Assembly (NCBI GenBank): GCA_013042125.1
Contig: JABDQS010000321.1
Location: 1-7,646, forward strand
From: Eudoraea sp.
GTDB taxonomy: Bacteria; Bacteroidota; Bacteroidia; Flavobacteriales; Flavobacteriaceae
Reading direction: 5' to 3'
Length of the DNA: 7,646 bases
Shown here: piece by piece, positions 1 through 7,646 of the stretch
How positions within the stretch are numbered: position 1 is the stretch's first letter
Layout: each line of letters starts with the position of its first letter
The notes under the pieces: model-generated
What the model was told of the DNA's origin: nothing
Databases searched by the model: none
What the model saw: only the letters and a program-made list of their open reading frames with translations
Position numbers and translations under genes: made by a program

Positions 1-621
1 GCGAAGGCATGGGGTGATGGAAAATTCGGGGATGAGGTAGTTGCTGTAGAAGTACCACAAAGACGGGGAGAGCCTTTGATAATTACCGAAGACGAGGAAT
101 TTAAGAACGTGAAAATGGATAAGATCCCATCCTTGCGACCCGCCTTTAGCAAAGATGGAACGGTTACTGCGGCCAATGCCTCTACCATTAATGATGGGGC
201 CGCTGCACTGGTATTGATGAGTGCAGAGAAGGCAGCTGAATTAAAGCTTACACCACTCGCCAGCATAAAAAGTTATGCCGATGCAGCCCAGGAACCGAAA
301 TGGTTCACAACTGCACCTGCCAAGGCTTTACCCAAAGCACTTACAAAAGCAAAGCTGGATATTAAATCTATAGACTATTTTGAATTTAACGAGGCCTTTG
401 CGGTTGTCGGCCTTGCCAATATGAAGTTATTAGGACTACAGGATTCTAATGTTAATGTCCATGGAGGTGCTGTTGCGCTTGGTCATCCTTTAGGATGTTC
501 CGGGGCCCGTATAGTGATTACCTTATTGAGTGTATTACAGCAAAATAATGGGAAATTAGGTGCTGCAGCCATTTGCAATGGCGGCGGCGGGGCGTCTGCG
601 CTTATTCTGGAACGTAAATAA
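1..621 (+). CDS. Acetyl-CoA C-acetyltransferase (thiolase), C-terminal part
   Basis: Frame 1 is open from the first base to the TAA at 619-621, so the gene enters from the left; 206 residues are visible of the roughly 390 usual for thiolases. The enzyme condenses two acetyl-CoA to acetoacetyl-CoA or runs the reverse thiolysis in the cytosol. Numbering from the window edge, the C-terminal thiolase domain shows NEAF at residues 130-133, the GHP active-site motif with catalytic His162, and CNGGGG with the second catalytic Cys192. The His-to-Cys spacing of 30 matches His348/Cys378 of the Zoogloea enzyme. The nucleophilic Cys (near residue 89 in the family) lies in the missing N-terminal half. The ADAAQEPKWF and NVHGGAVALGHP stretches resemble the acetoacetyl-CoA thiolase (ACAT/AtoB) branch more than long-chain FadA types, but substrate choice is inferred. 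The next gene follows after 6 bases in the same direction, suggesting co-transcription. Confidence 0.93.
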   Translation, partial: AKAWGDGKFGDEVVAVEVPQRRGEPLIITEDEEFKNVKMDKIPSLRPAFSKDGTVTAANASTINDGAAALVLMSAEKAAELKLTPLASIKSYADAAQEPKWFTTAPAKALPKALTKAKLDIKSIDYFEFNEAFAVVGLANMKLLGLQDSNVNVHGGAVALGHPLGCSGARIVITLLSVLQQNNGKLGAAAICNGGGGASALILERK

Positions 622-627
622 GGATCC

Positions 628-1395
628 TTGCAAAAGACAAAGCATCACTACGGCCTTTGTGCTCTGAGTGTTATTCCGATCAGGGCTAATACAGATCAGG
701 CAAGTGAGCAGCTGAGTCAACTTCTCTATGGTGATGTTTTCAAGATCACCGAACACAGAAAGGACTGGAATAAAATACGAGTATTCTTCGATGGCACAGA
801 GGGATGGATCAAAAAGAACCAGATCACTCCCCTAAGCAAAGAGGTCTATAAAGATTTGAAAGCTCAAAAGACGCCGGCCCATTCATCCGATCTTATTGCC
901 TTCGTAAGCCATACCAATAGCCAATTAACCCCTGTACTCATAGGATCTGTTGTTCAAAACGCCAAAACCCTTGGTCATCATTTCGAAGGAGAATTAGTTA
1001 GTGGTACTATGGATAAAGATCATTTGGTCCCCACTGCCCTGCAATACTTAAATGCACCATATCAGTGGGGTGGCAAGTCGCCTTTTGGCATAGACTGTTC
1101 CGGCCTTGTACAAATGGTTTATAAGATCAATGGTTTCAGATTACCAAGAGATGCAAAGGAGCAGGCCAACGAAGGGGAGGTATTGAGTTTTGTTGAAGAG
1201 AGTTCTCCCGGTGATCTGGCCTTTTTTGATAACGGGGAAGGGGAAATAATTCACGTTGGGATCATAATGCAAAATAACCATGTGATCCATGCCCATGGAT
1301 GTGTCCGTATAGACAGATTAGACCAAACCGGAATCTTCAATGTGGAAAAAGGAGAATACACCCATCACCTGAGGGTCATTAAAAAGATCCTATAA
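628..1395 (+). CDS. SH3b and NlpC/P60 (C40) cysteine peptidase, probably cytosolic
   Basis: The 255-residue protein has a bacterial SH3 domain at about residues 8-66 (SVIPIRA, QLLYGD, WNKIRV, GWIKKNQ). After a linker comes an NlpC/P60 domain at about 130-255. The catalytic Cys157 lies in IDCSGL, the catalytic His209 in IIHVGI, and the third polar residue is His221 in VIHA; the 12-residue spacing of the last two matches YkfC-type gamma-D-glutamyl-diaminopimelate endopeptidases. Such enzymes cut gamma-D-Glu/diaminopimelate bonds in murein peptides. No signal peptide or membrane segment is present, so a cytosolic role in peptide recycling is inferred. The start is TTG at 628: an in-frame stop lies just upstream at 619-621, and the next in-frame ATG (residue 128) would remove the whole SH3 domain. 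An AAGGA at 620-624 overlaps the thiolase stop but sits only 3 bases before the start. The gene is probably in one transcript with the thiolase. Confidence 0.92.
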   Translation: MQKTKHHYGLCALSVIPIRANTDQASEQLSQLLYGDVFKITEHRKDWNKIRVFFDGTEGWIKKNQITPLSKEVYKDLKAQKTPAHSSDLIAFVSHTNSQLTPVLIGSVVQNAKTLGHHFEGELVSGTMDKDHLVPTALQYLNAPYQWGGKSPFGIDCSGLVQMVYKINGFRLPRDAKEQANEGEVLSFVEESSPGDLAFFDNGEGEIIHVGIIMQNNHVIHAHGCVRIDRLDQTGIFNVEKGEYTHHLRVIKKIL

Positions 1396-1429
1396 AAAAA
1401 ACCCGATCCTTTAGGACCGGGCTTTGTAT
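1396..1429 (-). terminator. Intrinsic terminator between convergent genes
   Basis: The arms CCCGATCC (1402-1409) and GGACCGGG (1414-1421) enclose a 4-base loop, TTTA on the plus strand. Read on the minus strand, the stem pairs completely, with G-U wobbles, and extends through AAAG on one side and U residues on the other. A run of eight U follows (A-run at 1394-1401), so it is a good terminator for the TPR-gene transcript. Read on the plus strand, the two wobbles become A-C mismatches and the following tract is only CTTTGTATTTCT. It may therefore also stop the peptidase transcript, but more weakly. Confidence 0.85.
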
Positions 1430-1445
1430 TTCTAACTGCAAAGTT

Positions 1446-2711
1446 TTACTCTCCAAGAAGTTTTTTAATCCTCATAAAGTTTTCATTATCTCCCAAAGCG
1501 CCATAGATATTCTTTAACTGAGATAATATGCCTTGATTATCCGGATTTTGCTTTAGCGCATCTTCCAGAACTATAGCCCCTTCCCTGAATAAGTCATCTT
1601 TCTGACTTTTCAGTTCTTCATATCTGGCAATATCGGCTCTGGAATTACCCAGACTATTCATCTCGTCTATTAAACCATTTCCCTCATTAACATAGGTGGT
1701 AGATAGATTCAATTGAGCGTTCACATAGCCCGGATTGATTGAAATGGCTTTTTGGTAGGCAGCTCGTGCTTCTTCCAAATTTCCCTGTTCCATATTTATA
1801 ACCCCAATATTGTACTGCAGATCAGGATTATCGGGAGCCATGTCAGAGGCTTGTCCCATGAGGGTCTTAAAGGTATCTTTATCACCCATTTTGTAGTAAA
1901 GATTAGCCTCATTCAATAACAGATTCACATCATCCGGATTATTGGCCCTCGCATCTTTGTATGCCTGAAGCGCCTTATCATCCTGCCCCAACTGTGTGTA
2001 GATCAAAGCAATATTCTTAATGATCTCTGCACTTTTTGAAGCTGTCCTTTCCTGCATAGGATCTTTATAGGTTCCGGATTTTACCATAAGATCCATTTGA
2101 ACCTTATCGTTCATTTCTTCAACCTCACCGGTTTCAACATTCGTAGCTTTGAATGCCAAAGTGCTGCCATCGTAATTCAGATCCTTTAATTCTTCATAGT
2201 ATCCAAGGGCTTGTTCATAATGACCGCCATTTACAGCACTGCTGGCTGCATAATAGAGGTAGATGGTATCTCTGGGACTTAAATTGTAAGCCATGTACAA
2301 TTTGTCTGCACCTTCCTTGAATTTCTTATTGTTGTTATCCTCTACGGCTGCATTGATAAGATCTGAGGTTAGTCCGGTAAGCATCTGAGTACTCTCAGAG
2401 CTATACTTTTGCTTTCCGCTTTTCTCTTCTATACTCAATACTTCTTTATAAGATTTTACCGCCTCATCAAAGGCACTGGCCTCACCTTTTTTGGCAAGAT
2501 CCGAAAACACATTCCCTCGAACAAAATAGTACTGTGCTTGCATCCGTTCGTCTGCCCCACTAATCATACCTGAAGCAGCCTCCAAACTTGCCTTGGCACT
2601 TGTGGGATCTCCATTTTTCAACGCTTTTTCAGCATCCTTTAGCTCATTCTTTTGGGAAAAAGCTACCATGCTAAACGTCATGGCCATTAAAATCAATAGT
2701 TTAGTTTTCAT
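1446..2711 (-). CDS. Exported tetratricopeptide-repeat protein
   Basis: The 421-residue protein begins with a signal peptide: MKTK, a hydrophobic stretch to about residue 17, and likely cleavage at AFS-Q (19/20), placing it in the periplasm. No lipobox Cys is visible. The mature part is nearly all helical repeat. An N-terminal TPR-like region covers about residues 22-180, with less regular sequence around 181-225. Clear TPR units follow at about 227-260 (IALIYTQLGQDDKALQAY), 261-295, and 296-328 (YNIGVINMEQGNLEEARAAY), and a last one near 376-412. TPRs bind proteins; no catalytic domain is seen and the partner is unknown. The ATG at 2711 is chosen because it gives the complete signal peptide. 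No Shine-Dalgarno sequence is evident; the leader is A-rich. It lies 31 bases after gyrA on the same strand, with the terminator just beyond its stop, so it is probably the last gene of a gyrA transcript. Confidence 0.9.
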   Translation of the reverse strand: MKTKLLILMAMTFSMVAFSQKNELKDAEKALKNGDPTSAKASLEAASGMISGADERMQAQYYFVRGNVFSDLAKKGEASAFDEAVKSYKEVLSIEEKSGKQKYSSESTQMLTGLTSDLINAAVEDNNNKKFKEGADKLYMAYNLSPRDTIYLYYAASSAVNGGHYEQALGYYEELKDLNYDGSTLAFKATNVETGEVEEMNDKVQMDLMVKSGTYKDPMQERTASKSAEIIKNIALIYTQLGQDDKALQAYKDARANNPDDVNLLLNEANLYYKMGDKDTFKTLMGQASDMAPDNPDLQYNIGVINMEQGNLEEARAAYQKAISINPGYVNAQLNLSTTYVNEGNGLIDEMNSLGNSRADIARYEELKSQKDDLFREGAIVLEDALKQNPDNQGILSQLKNIYGALGDNENFMRIKKLLGE

Positions 2712-2742
2712 TGTCTTATTTATTTGTATTAGTGTTTATTAA
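2712..2742 (-). other. Short gyrA-TPR gene spacer
   Basis: This is 31 bases of AT-rich sequence between the gyrA TAA and the TPR gene ATG. No stem-loop, terminator or promoter of recognisable form is visible, which supports read-through from gyrA. The A-rich leader before the ATG replaces a Shine-Dalgarno site, as is common in Bacteroidota. Confidence 0.6.
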
Positions 2743-5274
2743 TTATTCTTCGGTTTCCGGTGCATTGGTATCAAGAGCCGTGCCATCTTCTGTTTTCACC
2801 TCTATATCGCGCAGTTCTACTTCTTCCAGATTATCCTCATCCTTCATTACTTTTGCAACAGCCGCAATAGAATCTGAATCCTTAAGGTTTATGAGTTTTA
2901 CTCCCTGTGTAGCTCTTCCCATGGTCCTCAGATCATCTACGCTCATACGGATCGCAATACCAGATTTGTTGATGATCATAAGATCGTCCGAATCTGAAAC
3001 ATTCTTTATAGCCACGAGGCCACCTGTCTTGTCCGTGATGGAAATCGTTTTTACACCCTTCCCACCTCGGTTGGTGATCCTGTAATCTTCAATACTGGAG
3101 CGTTTGCCGTATCCATTCTCGGAAACTACCAGGATCTCATCATCAAAATTATGAACGGAGATCATTCCTATCACCTCATCCTCGTCATTGGCAAGTTTAA
3201 TTCCACGCACACCGGAGGCACTTCTTCCCATAGGTCTGGTCTTACTTTCCTCGAAACGGATTGCTTTACCTGATTTAAGCCCGAGGAAGATCTGACTGGT
3301 ACCAGTGGTAAGTTTTGCTTCGAGCAATTCATCATCCTCACGAATATTGATCGCTATAATCCCATTTATTCTGGGTCTAGAATACTGCTCCAGAGAGGTC
3401 TTTTTAACCGTACCCTTTTTTGTAGCCATGATCACATAATGACTATTCACATACTCCTCATCTTTCAGATCTTGTGTACATATAAAAGCCTTTACCTTGT
3501 CTGTATTTTCTATATTGATAAGATTCTGTATGGCTCGTCCCTTGGATGTTCTGCTTCCTTCGGGTATCTCATAAACGCGCATCCAGAAACATTTACCGCT
3601 CTGTGTAAAGAACAACATATACTGATGGTTGGTCCCTACGAATAGGTGTTCAAGGAAATCCTCATTTCGGGTAGATGAGGCCTTTTGACCAACACCCCCT
3701 CTATTTTGTGTTTTGTATTCAGAAAGCGGTGTTCTTTTGATATAGCCTGCATGCGAAATAGTGATCACTACCTGCTCATCCGGGATCATATCTTCAATGC
3801 TCAGGTCGCCCCCGGCAAAATTGATCTCCGAACGTCTTTCATCCCCGAACTTCTCCTTTACTTCAAGAAGTTCATCTTTGATGATCTGCATTCTCCTGTC
3901 CTTATTGGCCAGAATATCTTTTAAGTTTTCAATGGTTTTTAGAATATCCTCGTATTCTGTGCGTAATTTATCCTGTTCAAGGCCGGTAAGCTGCCTTAGC
4001 CTCATTTCTACGATTGCCTTCGCCTGAATTTCTGTCAGTTTAAAGCGTTCCATCAAATTCTCCCTCGCCTCATCTGCATTAGAAGAAGCTCTGATGATCT
4101 TTATCACCTCATCAATATTGTCTGATGCAATAATGAGTCCTTCCAGGATATGAGCCCTGTCCTCAGCTTTTTTAAGATCGTACTTGGTTCTTCTGACGAC
4201 CACCTCATGGCGATGGTCCACAAAAAAGCCGATCATCTCCTTTACGTTCAACAATTGTGGTCTCCCTTTAACAAGGGCAATATTGTTCACACTAAAAGAA
4301 GACTGAAGTGCTGTGTATTTAAACAGTGTGTTTAAAACTATGTTAGGAATAGCATCCCGTTTCAGAATATAAACAATACGCATCCCATTGCGATCGCTCT
4401 CATCTCGTATATTGCTTATTCCTTCAATTTTCTTATCATTGACCAGGTCTGCCGTTTTCTTGATCATATCGGCCTTATTCACCTGATAGGGAATTTCAGT
4501 AACTATGATACATTCCCTTCCCTGTACTTCCTCAAATTGAGTTTTGGCGCGCATGACAATTCGTCCTCTTCCTGTGTGGAATGCCTCTTTGACACCATCA
4601 TAACCGTAAATGATCCCCCCGGTTGGAAAATCGGGTGCTTTGATGTGCGTTATGAGTTCATCGATCTCAATGTCATTGTTTTCAATATAGGCTACCGTAC
4701 CGTCTACAACCTCAGAAAGATTATGCGGTGGCATATTGGTTGCCATTCCCACTGCAATTCCGGAAGCTCCGTTTATCAGTAAGTTGGGAATCCTGGCAGG
4801 AAGTACCGTGGGTTCCTGTAATGAATCGTCAAAATTTAATTGATGGTCTACCGTTTCCTTATCAATATCGGTAAGCATCTCGTCAGCGATCTTGCGCATA
4901 CGGGCTTCCGTATAACGCATAGCGGCCGGACTATCCCCGTCAATGGAACCAAAATTACCCTGTCCGTCCACTAACATATAGCGCAGACTCCATTCCTGGG
5001 CCATCCTCACCATAGAATCATAGACCGAAGTATCCCCATGAGGGTGATACTTTCCAAGAACTTCCCCGACAATACGGGCCGATTTTTTATGGGAACTGTT
5101 AGACCTTACGCCTAATTCATGCATGCCGTAAAGCACTCTTCTGTGCACAGGTTTTAATCCGTCCCTGACATCAGGTAAGGCTCGTGACACTATGACCGAC
5201 ATTGAATAATCAATGTAGGCAGATTTCATCTCATCTTCAATGTTTATCGGGATTAACTTTTCTCCTTCCGCCAT
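2743..5274 (-). CDS. gyrA: DNA gyrase subunit A
   Basis: The complete 843-residue subunit (E. coli 875) forms A2B2 gyrase with GyrB and introduces negative supercoils using ATP. The breakage-reunion domain covers about residues 8-490: the winged-helix part contains KYHPHGD (75-81) and the catalytic Tyr121 preceded by Arg120 in [10 protein letters not shown], and the coiled-coil/exit-gate part lies at about 360-475. The C-terminal beta-pinwheel (about 495-810) has recurring blade motifs. Its first GyrA-box position reads QNRGGVG (523-529), off the QRRGGKG consensus at two places, and a closer match, TNRGGKG, occurs at 734-740. A short acidic tail (about 811-843) closes the protein. In the quinolone-determining region, Thr82 and Asp86 occupy the E. 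coli Ser83 and Asp87 positions; Thr is known as wild type in some flavobacteria. The ATG at 5274 fits the family start ([10 protein letters not shown]) and has AGGA 7 bases upstream. It is transcribed divergently from clpC and probably together with the TPR gene. Confidence 0.98.
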   Translation of the reverse strand: MAEGEKLIPINIEDEMKSAYIDYSMSVIVSRALPDVRDGLKPVHRRVLYGMHELGVRSNSSHKKSARIVGEVLGKYHPHGDTSVYDSMVRMAQEWSLRYMLVDGQGNFGSIDGDSPAAMRYTEARMRKIADEMLTDIDKETVDHQLNFDDSLQEPTVLPARIPNLLINGASGIAVGMATNMPPHNLSEVVDGTVAYIENNDIEIDELITHIKAPDFPTGGIIYGYDGVKEAFHTGRGRIVMRAKTQFEEVQGRECIIVTEIPYQVNKADMIKKTADLVNDKKIEGISNIRDESDRNGMRIVYILKRDAIPNIVLNTLFKYTALQSSFSVNNIALVKGRPQLLNVKEMIGFFVDHRHEVVVRRTKYDLKKAEDRAHILEGLIIASDNIDEVIKIIRASSNADEARENLMERFKLTEIQAKAIVEMRLRQLTGLEQDKLRTEYEDILKTIENLKDILANKDRRMQIIKDELLEVKEKFGDERRSEINFAGGDLSIEDMIPDEQVVITISHAGYIKRTPLSEYKTQNRGGVGQKASSTRNEDFLEHLFVGTNHQYMLFFTQSGKCFWMRVYEIPEGSRTSKGRAIQNLINIENTDKVKAFICTQDLKDEEYVNSHYVIMATKKGTVKKTSLEQYSRPRINGIIAINIREDDELLEAKLTTGTSQIFLGLKSGKAIRFEESKTRPMGRSASGVRGIKLANDEDEVIGMISVHNFDDEILVVSENGYGKRSSIEDYRITNRGGKGVKTISITDKTGGLVAIKNVSDSDDLMIINKSGIAIRMSVDDLRTMGRATQGVKLINLKDSDSIAAVAKVMKDEDNLEEVELRDIEVKTEDGTALDTNAPETEE

Positions 5275-5534
5275 AAAAAAATCCTATTGTTTTTGAGTGA
5301 TTAAAACATCGGGGCAATATACGCAAAATGATAGCTTAGGTAGAACAAAACTCGGACTTTATTGAAGAATTTATTAACATGATACGAGGGTGATTTAGTT
5401 GATAATTAGGATGTTAATTTTTTTGTAAATCGAGCATTTTTTCGTCATTTAGGCCATGTTAAACTAATATAGGTACGGTATTTGACGTTCTTAGAGTAAG
5501 TTTTAGTAATTTTAAAGTGAATTAAGGAAAATAT
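5275..5534. promoter_or_regulatory. Divergent gyrA/clpC control region
   Basis: These 260 AT-rich bases lie between the two start codons and must hold the gyrA promoter (minus) and most likely the clpC promoter (plus). No full match to the Bacteroidota promoter (TTG at -33, TAnnTTTG at -7) was found. Partial candidates on the minus strand are TCATTTTG at 5324-5331 and TATATTG at 5315-5321, with a GTTTTG further upstream. On the plus strand, TAATAT lies at 5465-5470 and TATTTG at 5479-5484. A small imperfect palindrome, AATTA-6-TAATT, lies at 5404-5419. No open frame, tRNA, riboswitch or terminator could be supported here. The presence of promoters is inferred from gene layout; the exact sites are uncertain. 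Confidence 0.55.
5524..5528 (+). promoter_or_regulatory. Candidate clpC ribosome-binding site
   Basis: AAGGA lies 6 bases before the clpC ATG and is followed by AAATAT. It is the best-spaced Shine-Dalgarno-like match in the window. Because Bacteroidota often initiate without one, its use is not certain, but it supports the ATG at 5535. Confidence 0.45.
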
Positions 5535-7646
5535 ATGGACGATAATTTTTCACCAAGAGTAAAAGACGTAATCGCTTACAGCAAAGAGGAGGCATTAAGG
5601 CTGGGACATGATTTCATTGGTACCGAGCACCTTATGCTGGGTTTACTCCGTGATGGTAATGGGAAGGCCATTAGTATTCTCGATGCTTTAGATGTGGACC
5701 TTGATCATCTTAGACGTAAGGTGGAAATTTTGAGTCCGGCCAATCCGAATCCGGGAAGTACTCAAAAAGACAAAAAGAACCTTCATCTGACAAGACAGGC
5801 TGAGCGCGCATTGAAAACAACATTTCTGGAGGCTAAACTTTTTCAGAGCTCCTCTATTAACACTGCACATCTATTGCTGTGCATCCTGCGCAACGAGAAC
5901 GATCCAACTACCAAGTTGCTTCACAAATTGAAAGTAGATTACGATGGGGTTAAGGAACAGTTCAAATCAATGATCACCAGTGATGATGATTATATTGATT
6001 CCCCTACCTCAGAATCATTCCCGAGCGATTCTGATGAACCTTCAGAAGGCAAGGAAGCTTCTTATGGGTCAACGGCCTCTCAGAAAGGCAGCAAAAAGTC
6101 TAAGACACCGGTCCTTGACAATTTTGGTCGTGATCTTACCCAATTAGCAGAACAGAACAAATTAGATCCTGTTGTAGGGAGAGAAAAAGAAATAGAAAGG
6201 GTTTCTCAGATCCTGAGCAGAAGAAAAAAGAACAACCCACTCCTTATTGGAGAACCCGGGGTTGGTAAAAGTGCTATTGCGGAAGGACTTGCCCTTAGGA
6301 TCATCAATAAGAAAGTATCGCGAATCCTATACAATAAAAGAGTCGTTACTCTGGATCTCGCTTCTTTGGTCGCCGGTACTAAATACCGTGGTCAATTTGA
6401 AGAAAGGATGAAGGCGGTGATGAATGAACTTGAAAAGAATGACGATGTCATCTTATTTATAGATGAGATCCACACCATAGTAGGTGCAGGCGGGGCAACA
6501 GGAAGTCTGGATGCTTCCAATATGTTTAAACCTGCGCTGGCACGAGGTGAAATTCAATGTATAGGTGCTACTACCCTGGACGAATACAGGCAGTATATAG
6601 AAAAAGATGGGGCTTTGGAACGCAGATTCCAAAAAGTGATGGTAGAACCTACCACCGTAGTGGAGACCATTGAGATCTTGCAAAACATAAAGAGTAAATA
6701 TGAGGATCACCACAACGTGATTTATACAGACGAAGCTATCCTGGCGTGTGTAAAGCTCACGAATAGATACATGACAGATCGTTTTCTTCCAGACAAGGCA
6801 ATTGATGCTATGGATGAGGCAGGGTCTCGTGTACATATTGTAAATATGGATGTGCCAAAACAGATCCTTGAATTAGAAAAGCAATTAGATGATGTTAGGG
6901 AACTGAAGAATACCGTTGTTAAAAAACAACGTTATGAAGAAGCTGCTAAATTGAGGGATGATGAAAAACGATTAGAGAAGGACCTGGCCATTGCTCAGGA
7001 AAAATGGGAAGAGGACAGTAAGCTTCACAGGGAAACCGTATCCGAAGATAATGTGGCCGATGTCGTGTCCATGATGAGCGGTATACCTGTCAATAAGATC
7101 GCTCAAACTGAAAGCAACAAACTTGCTGAATTACCTGCGCTTATCAAAGCGAACGTAATTGGGCAAGATGAAGCAGTGGCTAAAGTAGCCAAAGCTATTC
7201 AGCGTAACAGAGCCGGACTTAAGGATCCCAATAAACCTATTGGATCTTTTATTTTCCTTGGACAGACCGGGGTTGGTAAAACTCAATTGGCAAAAGTTCT
7301 GGCCAAAGAGCTATTCGATTCTGAAGATGCGCTGATAAGGATAGATATGAGCGAATACATGGAGAAATTCGCCATTTCCAGATTAGTAGGTGCACCTCCC
7401 GGATATGTAGGCTATGAAGAGGGAGGTCAACTTACAGAGAAAGTAAGACGTAAGCCCTACTCTGTGATCCTGCTGGATGAGGTTGAAAAAGCACATCCCG
7501 ATGTCTTTAATATGTTGCTGCAGGTCTTAGATGATGGATTCCTTACCGATAGTTTGGGCAGGAAGATCGATTTCAGAAATACAATCATTATAATGACCTC
7601 CAACATCGGAGCCAGACAATTGAAGGATTTTGGACAAGGGGTAGGA
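5535..7646 (+). CDS. clpC: ClpC-type AAA+ unfoldase (Clp protease ATPase), 3' end missing
   Basis: The frame is open from the ATG at 5535 to the right edge: 704 codons of about 850 usual for the family. ClpC hexamers unfold proteins and feed them to ClpP in the cytosol. Two Clp N-terminal repeats occupy about residues 1-145 ([21 protein letters not shown]; second from about 82). An acidic, Ser-rich linker follows at about 149-192. D1 begins near VLDNFGRDL, with Walker A GEPGVGKS (239-246), pore-loop KYRGQF, Walker B VILFIDE (305-311) and an ALERRF arginine-finger region. A coiled UVR-type middle region at about 445-490 ([13 protein letters not shown]) distinguishes ClpC from ClpB, whose middle domain is much longer, and from ClpA, which lacks it. 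D2 has Walker A GQTGVGKT (576-583), pore loop GYVGYEEGG and Walker B VILLDE (644-649). The window ends before sensor 2 and the ClpP-binding loop, so ClpP partnership is inferred from family. It is divergent from gyrA. Confidence 0.96.
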   Translation, partial: MDDNFSPRVKDVIAYSKEEALRLGHDFIGTEHLMLGLLRDGNGKAISILDALDVDLDHLRRKVEILSPANPNPGSTQKDKKNLHLTRQAERALKTTFLEAKLFQSSSINTAHLLLCILRNENDPTTKLLHKLKVDYDGVKEQFKSMITSDDDYIDSPTSESFPSDSDEPSEGKEASYGSTASQKGSKKSKTPVLDNFGRDLTQLAEQNKLDPVVGREKEIERVSQILSRRKKNNPLLIGEPGVGKSAIAEGLALRIINKKVSRILYNKRVVTLDLASLVAGTKYRGQFEERMKAVMNELEKNDDVILFIDEIHTIVGAGGATGSLDASNMFKPALARGEIQCIGATTLDEYRQYIEKDGALERRFQKVMVEPTTVVETIEILQNIKSKYEDHHNVIYTDEAILACVKLTNRYMTDRFLPDKAIDAMDEAGSRVHIVNMDVPKQILELEKQLDDVRELKNTVVKKQRYEEAAKLRDDEKRLEKDLAIAQEKWEEDSKLHRETVSEDNVADVVSMMSGIPVNKIAQTESNKLAELPALIKANVIGQDEAVAKVAKAIQRNRAGLKDPNKPIGSFIFLGQTGVGKTQLAKVLAKELFDSEDALIRIDMSEYMEKFAISRLVGAPPGYVGYEEGGQLTEKVRRKPYSVILLDEVEKAHPDVFNMLLQVLDDGFLTDSLGRKIDFRNTIIIMTSNIGARQLKDFGQGVG

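Noticed and set aside
76..621. Thiolase starting internally at the TTG at 76
   Set aside because: The same frame is open to base 1 and codes for thiolase-like sequence upstream of 76, so the gene is simply cut by the window edge.
556..756. Minus-strand open frame of 66 codons over the thiolase/peptidase junction
   Set aside because: It is antisense to two real genes, has no recognisable domain, and its upstream sequence is the peptidase coding region.
2711..4782. Several plus-strand open frames of 61-124 codons across the gyrA region
   Set aside because: They lie antisense to a complete, well-conserved gyrA, have no family resemblance and read as Ser/Arg/Ile-rich shadow translations.
5404..5419. 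Small palindrome AATTA-6-TAATT as an operator
   Set aside because: Five-base AT-only arms are expected by chance in such AT-rich DNA; mentioned only as part of the intergenic region.
5688..6836. Minus-strand open frames of 60 and 127 codons within clpC
   Set aside because: They are antisense to clear ClpC domains (N repeats and D1) and their translations look like nothing known.
5535..7646. ClpB or ClpA identity for the right-hand AAA+ gene
   Set aside because: The short UVR-type middle region and the N-domain followed by VLDNFGRDL fit ClpC; ClpB has a far longer coiled middle domain and ClpA has none.

Overview
The window looks like ordinary chromosomal core DNA from a marine-type member of the Flavobacteriaceae (Bacteroidota). 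The evidence is GyrA and ClpC sequences of flavobacterial character, a moderate GC content (roughly low 40s percent by eye), a secreted TPR protein whose signal peptide ends in the Bacteroidota-like pattern AFS-Q, mostly poor Shine-Dalgarno matches, and the neighbourhood itself (thiolase, cytosolic C40 peptidase, TPR protein, gyrA, divergent clpC). The genus cannot be fixed from this.

Left part, plus strand (1-1395): the C-terminal half of an acetyl-CoA C-acetyltransferase runs in from the left edge. After a 6-base gap comes an SH3b plus NlpC/P60 cysteine peptidase that starts at TTG. It has no signal peptide, so it is probably a cytosolic enzyme recycling murein peptides.

Middle, minus strand (1396-5274): gyrA (843 codons, complete) is followed 31 bases later by a gene for an exported TPR protein (421 codons). 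The two are probably co-transcribed. An intrinsic terminator lies between the convergent C40 peptidase and TPR genes, and its geometry favours the minus-strand transcript.

Right part (5275-7646): a 260-base AT-rich intergenic region separates gyrA from the divergently transcribed clpC. The clpC gene is open to the right edge (704 codons seen). It encodes both N-terminal repeats, D1, a UVR-type middle region and most of D2.

No tRNA, rRNA, insertion sequence, CRISPR array, prophage or other mobile feature was seen. No previously undescribed system was found: all five protein genes belong to well-known families with their key residues in place. The points worth a second look are small: a degenerate first GyrA box with a better one near the end of the GyrA C-terminal domain, the coupling of gyrA to an exported TPR protein, the shared gyrA/clpC control region, and the TTG start of the peptidase gene.
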